A DNA stretch of 64,000 bases from Pseudoalteromonas distincta (GCF_000814675.1 NZ_JWIG01000009.1:62001-126000), one strand, 5' to 3'. Positions 37,383 to 48,463 are shown, counted from the stretch's first letter. Notes: generated by a model not told the origin, from the letters alone. A program made the numbers and translations.

Positions 37383-39908
37383 ATGAGTTATCAGGTTCTA
37401 GCGAGAAAATGGCGTCCTCAAACCTTTCATGAATTGGTTGGGCAGTCTCATGTTAAGCAAGCGCTTGTAAATGCGCTTACGCAAAATAGACTGCATCACG
37501 CTTATTTATTCACTGGAACCCGCGGTGTAGGTAAAACCACCATTGCACGTATTTTTGCTAAAAGCTTAAATTGCGATGAAGGTATATCTGCAAATCCGTG
37601 TGGACAATGTAGCAGCTGTTTGGATATAGAAGCAGGGCGCTACATTGACCTACTCGAAATAGATGCGGCTTCTCGTACAAAAGTAGAAGACACTCGCGAA
37701 ATACTTGATAATGTTCAATATGCACCAACGCGTGGACGTTATAAAGTATACCTAATCGATGAAGTTCACATGCTTTCTAAGCACAGCTTTAATGCGCTTT
37801 TAAAAACACTTGAAGAGCCACCAGAGCATGTGAAATTTTTATTGGCGACCACTGATCCTCAAAAATTACCAGTTACTATATTATCTCGCTGTCTACAATT
37901 TAACTTAAATGCCTTGTCGCAAAGTGAAATTAAAACACAGCTTGAACACGTACTTACTCAAGAGCAGCTTAGCTTTGATAGCGATGCACTTAGCATTATT
38001 TCAAAAGCCGCTGATGGCAGTATGCGTGATGCACTTAGCTTAACCGACCAAGCTATTGCGCAAACAAATGGTGATATTAATAATCAAGCAGTACAAACAA
38101 TGCTTGGTTTAATGGATACTCATTATAGCCAAAGCTTGCTTGCAGCATTACTTGCACAAGATGGCGCTGCGTTAATGGATGAGATTGCGCAGGTAGCAAG
38201 TCGTAATCCTAATTATGTGGCATTGCTTGATGATTTAATTGCACTTACGCATTTGACTCAACTAACCCAGTTAGTGCCTGAAGCGGCAGGGCTAGATGAA
38301 AAAAATGTAGATTATATTGCTCATGTTGCACAACATACGAGCCCACAACAAATTCAAATTTATTATCAGTTACTGTTAAATGGTAAAAAAGATTTACAAT
38401 GGGCACCAGAGCCTCGCTTAGGTTTTGAAATGATAATGCTAAGATTATTAGCATTTAAGCCTTCAGATGTGCAACAAACTGTACACACAGCAAACGAAGA
38501 GCCGGCCCCAAATAAACAAGGCCGTGCAAATGCACTGCGAGATATATTAAATAAAAATAAAACATCGCAAAACACCGTAGCTGGCCAAAGTAGTGTCCCT
38601 GTAAACAATACTAAGCCAGTTAGCAATGCAGAGCAGCCTAAAGCCGTTGAGATAGAGCCTTCAGCTAACGCTGCCGCTCAGTCATCAAATAATGAAGTCG
38701 TGCAAAGTAATATTGAGCCTGCCCAAGTTGCAGTAGAGCAACAGGTTCAACAAAGTGAAAACGCTTCAAAGCAACAGGCTTTAGCTAAAGAGCAACCACA
38801 AACCAATGTTGTTTCAGATGCTCAAGCCCAGCGACAAAGCGAAGATGAAGCTTATATGCTCCATAGTGATGCTGAACAAACGCTGGCCTCGCAATTTGAC
38901 GATATAATGAGTAGCGCTGTAGATCAGGGCTTTAACCCTGTAACTAATACAAACTCAGAACCTCAATCAGAGCCTGTTACTAATCACAATGTAAGTACGC
39001 CAATAGCTGAACAAGAAGCGCAGGCGCAATCTGCCATTGCTCGTATTTTACGTGACAGAAACATATCCGGTGCGGGTAGGTTATCAAGCAAGAGTACAAG
39101 CACCTCTGCAAATAATGTAGCAGCGCAGCCAAACCAAGCGCCCGCTAAAAAGCCAGAACATCACGCAAGAATGCCTAAAGCTCAAAGTGTTAACCAAGGT
39201 AGCACCGCTGAAAATACAAACGAGCTCAACAGCGTTTCAAGCATAGCACCTAGCGATCCCCCACCTTGGGTGACTGATAGTGCAGGTGCAAGTGAAAAAA
39301 AGCATGAGCTCCCACCAATAGGGAGCGAAAGCCAGGCACATGGTCACGCTAATACAAAACCAGCACGAAAAGTTGATTTTAAAGAAAAACATCAAACAAT
39401 TACCGAAAATTTAGCGCCAGAGCTACTTGAGCAAATAAATCCTCAAAAAGTACCTGAAGCAGCGCCCGAGGAAATTAGCATTCCCGCGCCTGATGATTTT
39501 CAAAGTCCAATTAGTGAAATTAGGTTTGCACACCAACAAGATGAATGGGCTTATTTAATTAAACGTATGGGACTGGGTGGTCGTATGCGCCAATTTGCGT
39601 TGCATTCAATATTTACCAAGCAAGGCAACAGTTTACATATAGACGTTGATGAATCACAAAAGCATTTAGATACACCGATGCTTCGCCAAAGATTAGATGC
39701 CGCATTGTCGAGTATTTATGAGCATAACGTGTCGTTAAGTATTAATTTTGCTAAGGGAGTTATTGATTCTCCTTATCTTATTCAGCAAAAAATAGATGCA
39801 GGACGCCATCAACAAGCAATCGATGTGATCACATCGGATGAAAACATAGTACAATTTCAGCAAGTATTTAGCGCCGAAATTGACGAAAACAGTATTCAGG
39901 CATTGTAA
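37383..39908 (+). CDS. dnaX: DNA polymerase III tau subunit (and predicted gamma)
   Basis: 841 aa, about 200 longer than E. coli DnaX, mostly from a low-complexity Q/S/A-rich region (about residues 370-700). The AAA+ clamp-loader part has GTRGVGKTT (Walker A), a four-cysteine zinc module (Cys64, 73, 76, 79) and LIDEVHML. The C-terminal domain V (about 715-841, from DEWAYLIKRMGL) binds the polymerase alpha subunit. A -1 frameshift signal at codons 638-640 would release a 641-aa gamma-like product without domain V. Confidence 0.95.
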   Translation: MSYQVLARKWRPQTFHELVGQSHVKQALVNALTQNRLHHAYLFTGTRGVGKTTIARIFAKSLNCDEGISANPCGQCSSCLDIEAGRYIDLLEIDAASRTKVEDTREILDNVQYAPTRGRYKVYLIDEVHMLSKHSFNALLKTLEEPPEHVKFLLATTDPQKLPVTILSRCLQFNLNALSQSEIKTQLEHVLTQEQLSFDSDALSIISKAADGSMRDALSLTDQAIAQTNGDINNQAVQTMLGLMDTHYSQSLLAALLAQDGAALMDEIAQVASRNPNYVALLDDLIALTHLTQLTQLVPEAAGLDEKNVDYIAHVAQHTSPQQIQIYYQLLLNGKKDLQWAPEPRLGFEMIMLRLLAFKPSDVQQTVHTANEEPAPNKQGRANALRDILNKNKTSQNTVAGQSSVPVNNTKPVSNAEQPKAVEIEPSANAAAQSSNNEVVQSNIEPAQVAVEQQVQQSENASKQQALAKEQPQTNVVSDAQAQRQSEDEAYMLHSDAEQTLASQFDDIMSSAVDQGFNPVTNTNSEPQSEPVTNHNVSTPIAEQEAQAQSAIARILRDRNISGAGRLSSKSTSTSANNVAAQPNQAPAKKPEHHARMPKAQSVNQGSTAENTNELNSVSSIAPSDPPPWVTDSAGASEKKHELPPIGSESQAHGHANTKPARKVDFKEKHQTITENLAPELLEQINPQKVPEAAPEEISIPAPDDFQSPISEIRFAHQQDEWAYLIKRMGLGGRMRQFALHSIFTKQGNSLHIDVDESQKHLDTPMLRQRLDAALSSIYEHNVSLSINFAKGVIDSPYLIQQKIDAGRHQQAIDVITSDENIVQFQQVFSAEIDENSIQAL
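39284..39326 (+). promoter_or_regulatory. Programmed -1 ribosomal frameshift signal in dnaX
   Basis: The slippery heptamer A-AAA-AAG lies in frame (GAA AAA AAG, 39294-39302). Five nt later a GC-rich stem GCTCCC / GGGAGC (39308-39326) follows, and AGGTG (39284-39288) lies 7 nt before the heptamer as an internal Shine-Dalgarno element. In the -1 frame the next codons are GCA TGA, so synthesis stops at once. Confidence 0.85.
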
Positions 39909-39968
39909 TTACTTACAATCGCCCTTATGTTCATGTTAATTAATGTATTAAAAGAAAGAGAGAAAGTT

Positions 39969-40295
39969 ATGTTTAAAGGTGGAATGGGCAACATGATGAA
40001 GCAAGCGCAGCAAATGCAAGATCGCATGCAAAAAGCCCAAGACGAAATCGCAACTCTTGAAGTTGTTGGTGAAGCCGGTGCAGGTTTAGTTAAAGTAACT
40101 ATGCTTGGTAACCACAATGTACGTCGTGTTCAGCTTGATGAGAGCTTGATGGAAGACGACAAAGACATGATTGAAGACTTACTTGCAGCAGCATGTAACG
40201 ATGCTGTTCGCCGTGTTGCAGAAGAAACACAAGAGCGTATGGGTAAAGTAACTGGCGGTATGCAATTACCACCAGGTATGAAAATGCCGTTTTAA
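39969..40295 (+). CDS. ybaB: YbaB/EbfC nucleoid-associated protein
   Basis: 108 aa from the ATG at 39969 ([17 protein letters not shown]), preceded by AAGAGAG; the frame opens earlier at 39927 without a counterpart in the family. It is a dimeric DNA-binding 'tweezer' protein, helical at both ends, ending [12 protein letters not shown] as in E. coli YbaB. It lies between dnaX and recR, 7 nt before recR. Confidence 0.95.
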   Translation: MFKGGMGNMMKQAQQMQDRMQKAQDEIATLEVVGEAGAGLVKVTMLGNHNVRRVQLDESLMEDDKDMIEDLLAAACNDAVRRVAEETQERMGKVTGGMQLPPGMKMPF

Positions 40296-40302
40296 GTAAA
40301 TA

Positions 40303-40911
40303 ATGCAACTTTCAGATAGTTTAAATCAGCTTATAGAAGCACTGCGCTGTCAACCGGGCATTGGTCCAAAGTCAGCGCAACGTATTGCTTTTCACCTGCT
40401 TGAGCGCGACCGAAAGGGAGGCACTCAGCTGGGCAATGCACTCACTAAAGCAATGACCGCCATAGGGCACTGTCAGTCTTGTCGTACTTTTTGCGAACAA
40501 GCTCAGTGCGATATTTGTTTAAGTACAAAACGCCAAGACAGCGGTATATTATGTGTTGTTGAATCGCCTACTGACGTACTTGCCATCGAGCAAACAGGTC
40601 AGTATTTAGGTCTATACTTTGTATTAATGGGTCACTTATCGCCAATAGACGGTATTGGTCCTAAAGAGATTGGCTTAGATGTTTTAGAGCAAAAGCTTGC
40701 CCAAGGCGATATTAATGAGGTTATTTTAGCGACTAACCCTACCGTTGAAGGCGATACTACCGCACATTATATTGCTCAGCTTTGTCATAAATACAAAGTC
40801 GGCGCTTCACGTATTGCCCATGGTATTCCTGTGGGAGGTGAGCTTGATTTAGTAGATGGTAGAACACTTATGCATGCCTTTAGCGGCAGGCGCCTAGTTA
40901 CTCAAGACTAG
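40303..40911 (+). CDS. recR: Recombination mediator RecR
   Basis: 202 aa (E. coli 201). It has an N-terminal helix-hairpin-helix ([15 protein letters not shown]), a C4 zinc finger (CQSCRTFC ... CDIC) and a Toprim domain ([13 protein letters not shown]). With RecO it loads RecA on SSB-coated gaps. It is followed by a strong terminator that ends the apt-dnaX-ybaB-recR run. Confidence 0.96.
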   Translation: MQLSDSLNQLIEALRCQPGIGPKSAQRIAFHLLERDRKGGTQLGNALTKAMTAIGHCQSCRTFCEQAQCDICLSTKRQDSGILCVVESPTDVLAIEQTGQYLGLYFVLMGHLSPIDGIGPKEIGLDVLEQKLAQGDINEVILATNPTVEGDTTAHYIAQLCHKYKVGASRIAHGIPVGGELDLVDGRTLMHAFSGRRLVTQD

Positions 40912-40940
40912 CTCTAAGTCACTATTTGAAAACAAATTAC

Positions 40941-40975
40941 AAAAGCCTACATGATTAAATCATGTAGGCTTTTTC
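40941..40975 (+). terminator. Intrinsic terminator after recR
   Basis: A 14-bp stem, AAAAGCCTACATGA / TCATGTAGGCTTTT with loop TTAAA, then T residues. Confidence 0.94.
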
Positions 40976-41044
40976 GTTTTTAAGGTAAGCTTAGAAACAA
41001 TTTAATATATTTTTGGGCTATGTCTCTAATTAGTAAGGAATACA

Positions 41045-42946
41045 ATGAAAGATAACCAACCCTATCAAGGTGCATTACTAGGTAGTAAGCGTTTTTTACC
41101 GCTTTTTATTACGCAGTTTTTCTCAGCGATAAACGATAACGTGTATAAGCAATCAGTGCTTATTCTATTAATATTTCAGGCTGCAACGCTTGCAGATGGC
41201 GCACTTTATTCAAATATTGCTGCTGGGTTATTTATTCTTCCGTTCTTTTTATTTTCAGGGATGGCAGGGCAGCTTGCAGAAAAAACAGAAAAATCAAAAT
41301 TGATTAGAATCGTAAAACTATGTGAAATCCCTATTATGGTTGTAGGGGCAGTTTCTATTTTAACGCAGTATGTGTGGCTAATGTTAGCCACCGTATTTTT
41401 AATGGGCGTGCAAAGTACGTTTTTTGGTCCATTAAAATATTCTATTTTACCGCAGCACGTAGCACCTAATGAATTAACAAAAGCGAATGGTTTGGTTGAA
41501 TCAGGCACGTTTGTGGCCATACTAATGGGTACAATTTTTGGCACTTATTATATTACTCAATCAGTAGGGCCTACGCTTATAAGTATTGCAGTATTAGTAT
41601 TGGCCGTGATGGGTTATGTGAGCAGTCGCTTTATACCCACTAGTGAAGCAAACGAGCCTAACTTAAAATTTACCTATAATATATTTTCATCTACAAAAAA
41701 CGTATTTTCAGCACTTAATTCGCAAACAGAATCGGTTGGTAAATCAGTCCTCGGGATCAGTTGGTTTTGGTTAATTGGCGCCATCGTTTTAACATCCCTA
41801 CCAAATTATGTAAAACACACAATGGGTGGTGATGAACTGGTTGTCACTAGCGCGCTTGTTGTGTTTTCACTAAGTATTGCGATTGGTTCGTTACTGTGTG
41901 AAAAGCTTTCTCGCTCTCGTATTGAGCTAGGCATTGTGCCTTTTGGCGCTATTTTAATTACCTTGTTTTTATACTTACTGAGCCAAGAGAGCGCTATTAG
42001 CTCTTATCTACCTCAAAACCCTGAATTATTGACGCTTGAGCAGTTATTAAAAACAGGCGACATGGTGTGGCATTTTGTATGGATGGCAGGCATTGGTATT
42101 GGCTCAGGTTTTTACACTGTACCGCTGTATGCGCTTATTCAACAGCGTACTGAAGAGTCGAGTCGCTCACGAGTTATAGCGGCTAACAATGTATTAAATG
42201 CACTGTTTATGGTGGGCAGTGCTGTTTTAAGTATTGTAACGCTGTCTGTTTTTCAGTGGAGTATTTCAGAGTTGCTACTGTTACTTGCTGGGCTAAACTT
42301 ACTTATCTCTGTTTATATTTATACCAAAGTACCAGAGTTCTTTTTACGATTTATTATATATATTTTAGCTATTTGTATGTACAGAGTGCGTACAAAAGGT
42401 GAAAGTAATATACCTGATGCAGGCGCTGCGGTTGTCGTGTGTAATCATGTCAGCTTTGTTGATTGGATGTTTATTTTAGCCGCATCACCAAGGCCTATCC
42501 GGTTTATGGTATTTGCCCCTATTTATTATTCGCCGGCCCTACATTGGTTATTTAAAATGGCCAAGGCTATTCCCATTAACAGTGAAAAAACCAATCCAGA
42601 AGCGTTTAAAAAAGCCTTTGACGAAGTGGCTGCTGCGCTTAATAAAGGCGAACTTGTTGGTATTTTCCCTGAAGGAAAACTAACCAGTGACGGCTCAGTG
42701 GATATTTTTCGCCGTGGAATAGAGCGCATTATTGAGCGCTCACCTGTGCCCGTTATTCCTGTGCATTTAGGGGGCCTGTGGGGAAGTATGTTTAGCCGAA
42801 AAGCTAAGTGGCAACTACCACGATTAAAATGGTCTTTGGTGTCGGTTGCAGTAGGTACCCCGATTGCCGCTGACAAAGTAGTAGCAGACGATTTACGTGA
42901 GCAAGTATTGGCTTTAAAAGCGCTTCATTCAAAAGATATTGACTAA
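41045..42946 (+). CDS. MFS transporter fused to a PlsC-type acyltransferase
   Basis: 633 aa. Residues 1-430 form an LplT-like major-facilitator domain of about twelve membrane segments (SAINDNVYKQSVLILL at the start). Residues about 445-633 are a 1-acyl-glycerol-3-phosphate acyltransferase-type domain with NHVSFVDW (catalytic HxxxxD) and FPEGKLTSDG. The E. coli Aas/LplT pair takes up and re-acylates lysophospholipids; here flippase and acyltransferase are one protein, and the Aas acyl-ACP synthetase part is absent. It probably repairs or remodels phospholipids at the inner membrane. Confidence 0.9.
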   Translation: MKDNQPYQGALLGSKRFLPLFITQFFSAINDNVYKQSVLILLIFQAATLADGALYSNIAAGLFILPFFLFSGMAGQLAEKTEKSKLIRIVKLCEIPIMVVGAVSILTQYVWLMLATVFLMGVQSTFFGPLKYSILPQHVAPNELTKANGLVESGTFVAILMGTIFGTYYITQSVGPTLISIAVLVLAVMGYVSSRFIPTSEANEPNLKFTYNIFSSTKNVFSALNSQTESVGKSVLGISWFWLIGAIVLTSLPNYVKHTMGGDELVVTSALVVFSLSIAIGSLLCEKLSRSRIELGIVPFGAILITLFLYLLSQESAISSYLPQNPELLTLEQLLKTGDMVWHFVWMAGIGIGSGFYTVPLYALIQQRTEESSRSRVIAANNVLNALFMVGSAVLSIVTLSVFQWSISELLLLLAGLNLLISVYIYTKVPEFFLRFIIYILAICMYRVRTKGESNIPDAGAAVVVCNHVSFVDWMFILAASPRPIRFMVFAPIYYSPALHWLFKMAKAIPINSEKTNPEAFKKAFDEVAAALNKGELVGIFPEGKLTSDGSVDIFRRGIERIIERSPVPVIPVHLGGLWGSMFSRKAKWQLPRLKWSLVSVAVGTPIAADKVVADDLREQVLALKALHSKDID

Positions 42947-42950
42947 TTTA

Positions 42951-43676
42951 ATGGCTAACTCAATATTGGATACACCGGTAGAGTCACAAATGATTGTTGA
43001 TGACTTTGTAGCGCCCAAGTGCGACGGGTTTATTGAAATATTATATCAAGATGACGATATTTTACTGATCAATAAACCCAGTGGACTATTAAGCTTATCA
43101 GGTAAAAATCCGCTTAATTGGGACTCAGTGCATTACCGCTTAGTACATGGTCAAAAGGGCTTAACAGCTGCATTTGCAGAGGCTAAGTTACCGCATCGGC
43201 TAGATTTTGGCACATCGGGCATTATGATTGTTGGATTAAACGCGATTGCGTCAAAGCACCTTAATAAGCAATTTCAGGCACGCAGTATTCAAAAGCGTTA
43301 TGTAGCCATGTTAGAGGGTAGCTTAGCTGTTGATGAAGGGCAAATTACTGCGCCAATTGCAAAAGATAAACTGCTTTTTCCGCGTGTTAAAATTTGCCAA
43401 TCGACAGGTAAAACAGCGCTGAGTGAATATAAAGTACTTGAGCGGCTCAGGCAGCCGTGCAGAACCTTAGTGCAATTTACACCTATTACCGGGCGTACCC
43501 ATCAATTACGAATACACAGCCAGTTTATAGGGCACCCAATTTTAGGCTGTGATTTATATAAAAGTGCGCAAAGTGAACATATGGCAGGGCGGTTACAATT
43601 ACATGCCAGCGATGTATCTTTTGAGCACCCAGCAACGGGTGAAAAGATTCATATTAATTGTCCGCATTCGTTTTAA
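42951..43676 (+). CDS. rluA: RluA-family pseudouridine synthase
   Basis: 241 aa from the ATG at 42951, 4 nt after the previous stop; a TTG at 42939 would overlap it. Motif HRLDFGTSG carries the catalytic aspartate, and GRTHQLRIHSQFIGHPILG is the RNA-binding/active-site loop. KPSGLLSLSGKNP and the overall length match RluA, which modifies 23S rRNA U746 and tRNA U32, better than RluC or RluD (no S4 domain). Target assignment is by similarity pattern. Confidence 0.85.
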   Translation: MANSILDTPVESQMIVDDFVAPKCDGFIEILYQDDDILLINKPSGLLSLSGKNPLNWDSVHYRLVHGQKGLTAAFAEAKLPHRLDFGTSGIMIVGLNAIASKHLNKQFQARSIQKRYVAMLEGSLAVDEGQITAPIAKDKLLFPRVKICQSTGKTALSEYKVLERLRQPCRTLVQFTPITGRTHQLRIHSQFIGHPILGCDLYKSAQSEHMAGRLQLHASDVSFEHPATGEKIHINCPHSF

Positions 43677-43724
43677 ACAAATTAATGGTTCTTTGTTTTC
43701 GTTTCACCTTTTTTAAATTTTTCC

Positions 43725-43753
43725 CTTGAAGTTCTAACACCTCACCCCATATT
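43725..43753 (+). promoter_or_regulatory. Sigma-32 heat-shock promoter of htpG
   Basis: -35 CTTGAA and -10 CCCCATATT are separated by 14 bp, a near-perfect match to the RpoH consensus. It lies about 42 bp before the htpG ATG. Confidence 0.92.
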
Positions 43754-43794
43754 AAGTGCATAACGCAGACACTTTGCAAATTGGAGATATATAA

Positions 43795-45708
43795 ATGACT
43801 GCAGCACAAAAAGAAACATTAGGCTTTCAAACAGAAGTAAAACAATTATTAAACTTAATGATTCATTCTCTTTATTCTAATAAAGAAATATTTTTACGTG
43901 AGCTTGTGTCAAATGCATCAGACGCAGCAGACAAGTTACGCTTTTTAGCATTATCTCAAGGTGACCTTTACCAAGGTGATGCCGATTTACGTGTTCGTAT
44001 TAGTGCAGATAAAGAAGCAAATACAATTACCATTTCAGATAATGGTATTGGTATGACGCGAGATGAAATCATTAGCTCATTAGGTACTATTGCAAAGTCG
44101 GGTACTGCTGAGTTTTTCAAAAACTTAACAGGCGATCAAAGTAAAGATTCACAGTTAATTGGTCAATTTGGTGTAGGTTTTTACTCTGCATTTATTGTTG
44201 CTGATTTAGTAACTGTTCGTACACGCAAAGCCGGTGAAACAACCGCATACGAGTGGGAATCTCAAGGTGAAGGCGAATACACACTTCAAGAAATTGAAAA
44301 AGAAGGCCGTGGTACCGACATTATTTTACATCTTCGCGATGAAGAAAAAGAATTTGCTGATGACTGGCGCCTACGTAGTATCGTTACTAAATACTCTGAT
44401 CACATCTCAACGCCAGTACAAATGTTTAAAGCAGAAGTGCCAGAATCTGAAGGTGAAGACGGCGAAAAAATTCCAGCAGTACCAGGTGAGTGGGAAAGCA
44501 TTAACCGCGCGACTGCATTGTGGACACGCGATAAATCAGAGCTTTCTGATGATGAATACAAAGAGTTTTACAAGCATGTAAGCCATGATTGGGAAGAGCC
44601 ACTTAGCTGGGCACATAATAAGGTTGAAGGTAAAACTGAATACACTAGCCTTTTATATATTCCTAAAAAAGCACCTTTCGACTTATGGAACCGTGAACGT
44701 CAAAGTGGTTTAAAACTTTACGTACAACGTGTGTTTGTAATGGATGATGCTGAGCAATTCATGCCAAGCTACCTTCGCTTTGTAAAAGGCTTACTAGATT
44801 CAAACGATTTACCACTGAACGTATCTCGTGAAATTCTACAAGACAACAAAGTAACGCAAGCTATTCGTAAAGGGTGTACATCGCGTATTATTAAAATGCT
44901 TGAGCGTATGGCTAAAAACAAAGCTGACGATTACCAAGTATTTTGGAATGAGTTTGGTCAAGTAATGAAAGAAGGCCCAGCTGAAGATGCTGCAAATAAA
45001 GAAGCTATTTGTAAGCTACTTCGTTTTTCTTCGACACACACTGATTCAGAAACACAAGATGTGTCGCTTGAGCAATATGTTGAACGCATGAACGAAGGCC
45101 AAGACAAAATTTACTACGTAGTAGCTGATACATTCACCGCTGCGAAAAACTCACCGCATTTAGAGATTTTCCGCAAAAAAGGCATTGAAGTATTACTACT
45201 AAGTGACCGTGTTGACGAGTGGATGATGAGCCACTTAACTGAATTTGCTGATAAGCAACTACAGTCAATCACACGTGGTGACTTAGATTTAGGTAAGCTT
45301 GACGACGAAGAAACTAAAAAAGCGCAAGAAGAGTCTGAAAAAGAAATGGCTGGCCTTGTTGAACGTATTAAAACAGCACTAGGTGATGACGTTAAAGAAG
45401 TGCGCTTTACGCACCGCTTAACAGATTCTCCAGCATGTGTTGTAAGCGACGACAACGACATGAGCTCACAAATGCAAAAGCTAATGGAATCTGTTGGTCA
45501 AGCAGCCCCTGAAGCAAAACCTGTGTTTGAGCTAAACCCAGATCATCAACTTGTTAAGCACTTAAATGACGAACAAGATGAAGATAAGTTTGCGCAGTGG
45601 TCACACGTTTTACTAGATCAAGCACTACTTGCAGAACGCGGTACACTTAAAGATCCAACAGGATTTGTTACTCGCTTAAATAAATTGATGCTTGAACTAA
45701 GTAAATAA
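43795..45708 (+). CDS. htpG: Chaperone HtpG (Hsp90)
   Basis: 637 aa. The N-terminal ATPase domain has [25 protein letters not shown] and [15 protein letters not shown] (Bergerat fold); middle-domain [10 protein letters not shown] and the C-terminal dimer domain follow. Cytosolic heat-shock chaperone. GGAG lies 10 nt before the ATG. It has a sigma-32 promoter upstream and a terminator downstream, so it is a separate heat-shock unit inside the conserved recR-htpG-adk order. Confidence 0.97.
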   Translation: MTAAQKETLGFQTEVKQLLNLMIHSLYSNKEIFLRELVSNASDAADKLRFLALSQGDLYQGDADLRVRISADKEANTITISDNGIGMTRDEIISSLGTIAKSGTAEFFKNLTGDQSKDSQLIGQFGVGFYSAFIVADLVTVRTRKAGETTAYEWESQGEGEYTLQEIEKEGRGTDIILHLRDEEKEFADDWRLRSIVTKYSDHISTPVQMFKAEVPESEGEDGEKIPAVPGEWESINRATALWTRDKSELSDDEYKEFYKHVSHDWEEPLSWAHNKVEGKTEYTSLLYIPKKAPFDLWNRERQSGLKLYVQRVFVMDDAEQFMPSYLRFVKGLLDSNDLPLNVSREILQDNKVTQAIRKGCTSRIIKMLERMAKNKADDYQVFWNEFGQVMKEGPAEDAANKEAICKLLRFSSTHTDSETQDVSLEQYVERMNEGQDKIYYVVADTFTAAKNSPHLEIFRKKGIEVLLLSDRVDEWMMSHLTEFADKQLQSITRGDLDLGKLDDEETKKAQEESEKEMAGLVERIKTALGDDVKEVRFTHRLTDSPACVVSDDNDMSSQMQKLMESVGQAAPEAKPVFELNPDHQLVKHLNDEQDEDKFAQWSHVLLDQALLAERGTLKDPTGFVTRLNKLMLELSK

Positions 45709-45766
45709 GTAAATAAGCAAATAGCTATTTACTCAGTTAATAAAGTATAAATTATGTACTTTAAAT

Positions 45767-45792
45767 AAAAGGGAACGTGTGTTCCCTTTTTT
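45767..45792 (+). terminator. Intrinsic terminator of htpG
   Basis: Stem AAAAGGGAAC / GTTCCCTTTT with loop GTGT and a T run. Confidence 0.93.
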
Positions 45793-45883
45793 AATGCCCT
45801 GTAAACACCCCAACGGCTCATCAATTAGTATAAGTTGCTTGAGTATCGGCGGCGCTTGTGGAAGAATTCAGGCTTTAAAATAA

Positions 45884-46552
<669 letters not shown>

Positions 46553-46567
46553 TTATAAAAGCACATT

Positions 46568-46593
46568 AAAAAACCGCCAATTGGCGGTTTTTT
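46568..46593 (+). terminator. Intrinsic terminator of adk
   Basis: Stem AAAACCGCC / GGCGGTTTT with loop AATT and a T run. Confidence 0.93.
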
Positions 46594-46640
46594 GTTTTAA
46601 GGCTATTTAGCATTGCTTAATTAGTGCTACTTAATGGACT

Positions 46641-47222
46641 TTACAATGTTTTAAGTTTCTCAATTACGCTGTTGTATTCTGGTTCAGTTGAAAGGCTACT
46701 AACTAACTGTTTATAAATGACGTTATGGCTTTCATCTAAAATAAAGACTGTTCGCGTTAGTAAGCCCATATCTTTAATAATCAATCCGTATTTCTGACCA
46801 AAATCACGCCAAACAGAATCTGATAACGTAGTGATTTTATCGATATTTTCAGCTTTGCAAAAACGCTTTTGAGCAAATGGTAAATCAGCACTAATTGTTA
46901 GCATAACTACACTTGGGAATTGTGAGGCTACTTTTTCATTAAAGTGCTTAGTTTGCAGGCTACAAATGCCGGTATCTAGGCTGGGTACTACACTTATTAA
47001 TACAGCTTGGCCTTTGTAATCCTCAAGTGTCACTGGAATAAAGTTGTCATCAACAACTTTGAAATTTGGCGCACTATCTCCAATTGAGATACCTTGACCT
47101 AATAAAGTGACTGGTTTGCCTTGCGCGGATACTTTTCCTGCATCAAGTGTGTTTTCTGGATAGTCGGCTGCAATAGCCACAGAACAAAATGCACTCAAAG
47201 CAAAGGCAAGTGAACGTAACAT
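46641..47222 (-). CDS. tpx: Thiol peroxidase (Tpx) with a signal peptide
   Basis: 193 aa. It is an atypical 2-Cys peroxiredoxin that reduces H2O2 and alkyl peroxides. The peroxidatic Cys87 is in VVPSLDTGICSLQT and the resolving Cys122 in AQKRFCKAEN. The N-terminus MLRSLAFALSAFCSVAIA-AD is a clear signal peptide; E. coli Tpx (168 aa) has none. The enzyme is therefore predicted to be periplasmic and would need a periplasmic reductant. The canonical PVC before the active cysteine is GIC here. Confidence 0.92.
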   Translation of the reverse strand: MLRSLAFALSAFCSVAIAADYPENTLDAGKVSAQGKPVTLLGQGISIGDSAPNFKVVDDNFIPVTLEDYKGQAVLISVVPSLDTGICSLQTKHFNEKVASQFPSVVMLTISADLPFAQKRFCKAENIDKITTLSDSVWRDFGQKYGLIIKDMGLLTRTVFILDESHNVIYKQLVSSLSTEPEYNSVIEKLKTL

Positions 47223-47455
47223 AAGGTATTTCCTTTTAAATTAACGCAATGGGCGTCAGTGTATTATACTGGGCTTTAGTTACCAAGTGATTAAACCTGC
47301 TTAATAGAGTGGGTATTAGCTCTGAAATATAAAAATTGTAACTATGCTAAACTTTGATTAACATGAAGTTACAAAAGATATCTTCAATAATAAAAATAAA
47401 AACCATCATAAAATGATTTTAATGCTCATTACTGGTTTAGAAACAGAGAGATAAT

Positions 47456-48460
47456 ATGTCAACATCGGTATTAATATGTGATGACTCAAAATTAGCTAGG
47501 CGTCAGTTGGCTCGCTCATTACCTGAAGATTGGGACATTAAAGTTGAATTTGCACTTGACGGCGTTGATTGTATAAAGCAAATAAAGTTAATTGAACCAG
47601 AGATACTTTTTCTCGATTTAAACATGCCAGAAATGGACGGTTATGAAGTATTAATCGCTATGAAAGAACAGGGGCTTAATATTCTCACTGTTGTTGTCTC
47701 TGGTGATATACAACCAAGTGCACACCAAAGAGTGCTTGAGCTTGGTGCTATCGACTTTATTCAAAAACCATGTTCCCCCGAAAAACTAGCCAGCATAATT
47801 GAACACCATGGGATTAAAGATAAAGCCATGCGTGAGCGTCTCTCTCATTCGCTAGGAGAGCAAGTCGACCCTGATGTTCGGGATATATACCAAGAGCTAA
47901 CTAACGTTGCTATGGGGCAGGCTGGGGATTTACTTGCACGTCTTCTTAATGTATTTGTAGAGCTACCAATTCCTAATGTGAATATTTTGGAAGTTAATGA
48001 ACTCGATATGGCGCTGCAGTCTATAGATAATAACGCAGCTACATCGGGTGTGTGCCAGGGCTTTATTGGCGGTGGTATTTCGGGCGAGGCGCTATTACTT
48101 TTAAATGATTCAAGCTTTAAAGAAATAGCTTCTTTGATGAACTATGACGGCGAATTAAACGATAAAATTGAACTTGAGCTGCTTATGGATATTAGTAATA
48201 TTTTGATAGGCGCTATTTTAACGGGTCTTTCAAAACAGCTCGACATGTCATTTAGCCAAGGGCACCCCATAGTACTTGGCCAACACAGAGATGTATCTGA
48301 GTTGGTTAAATCAAACAAGTCACGTTGGCAACGCACCCTTGCAATAGAGATTAGTTACGGTATTGAAAACCATGATATAAATTGCGACCTCATGCTGTTA
48401 TTTACTGAAGATTCACTTAAAACTTTGAAATACAAAGTTGCTTACCTATTAGAAGATTAA
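47456..48460 (+). CDS. Response regulator with CheC-like phosphatase domain
   Basis: 334 aa. The REC domain (1-120) has Asp9, Asp10, phospho-acceptor Asp54 (LFLDLNMPEMDG) and lysine in IQKPC. Residues about 140-330 form a CheC/CheX-type domain with both phosphatase motifs: YQELTNVAMGQAGDLLARLL followed by the spaced proline, and DISNILIGAILTGLSK. It may dephosphorylate itself or another response regulator. The next gene, a PAS-GGDEF cyclase, starts 3 nt after the stop, so the pair should act together. Confidence 0.9.
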   Translation: MSTSVLICDDSKLARRQLARSLPEDWDIKVEFALDGVDCIKQIKLIEPEILFLDLNMPEMDGYEVLIAMKEQGLNILTVVVSGDIQPSAHQRVLELGAIDFIQKPCSPEKLASIIEHHGIKDKAMRERLSHSLGEQVDPDVRDIYQELTNVAMGQAGDLLARLLNVFVELPIPNVNILEVNELDMALQSIDNNAATSGVCQGFIGGGISGEALLLLNDSSFKEIASLMNYDGELNDKIELELLMDISNILIGAILTGLSKQLDMSFSQGHPIVLGQHRDVSELVKSNKSRWQRTLAIEISYGIENHDINCDLMLLFTEDSLKTLKYKVAYLLED

Positions 48461-48463
48461 GTT

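Noticed and set aside
38386..38392. AAAAAAG in dnaX near codon 335 as frameshift site
   Set aside because: The reading frame is GGT AAA AAA GAT, so the heptamer is not in A-AAA-AAG register, and no stem or -1 stop follows at the right spacing.
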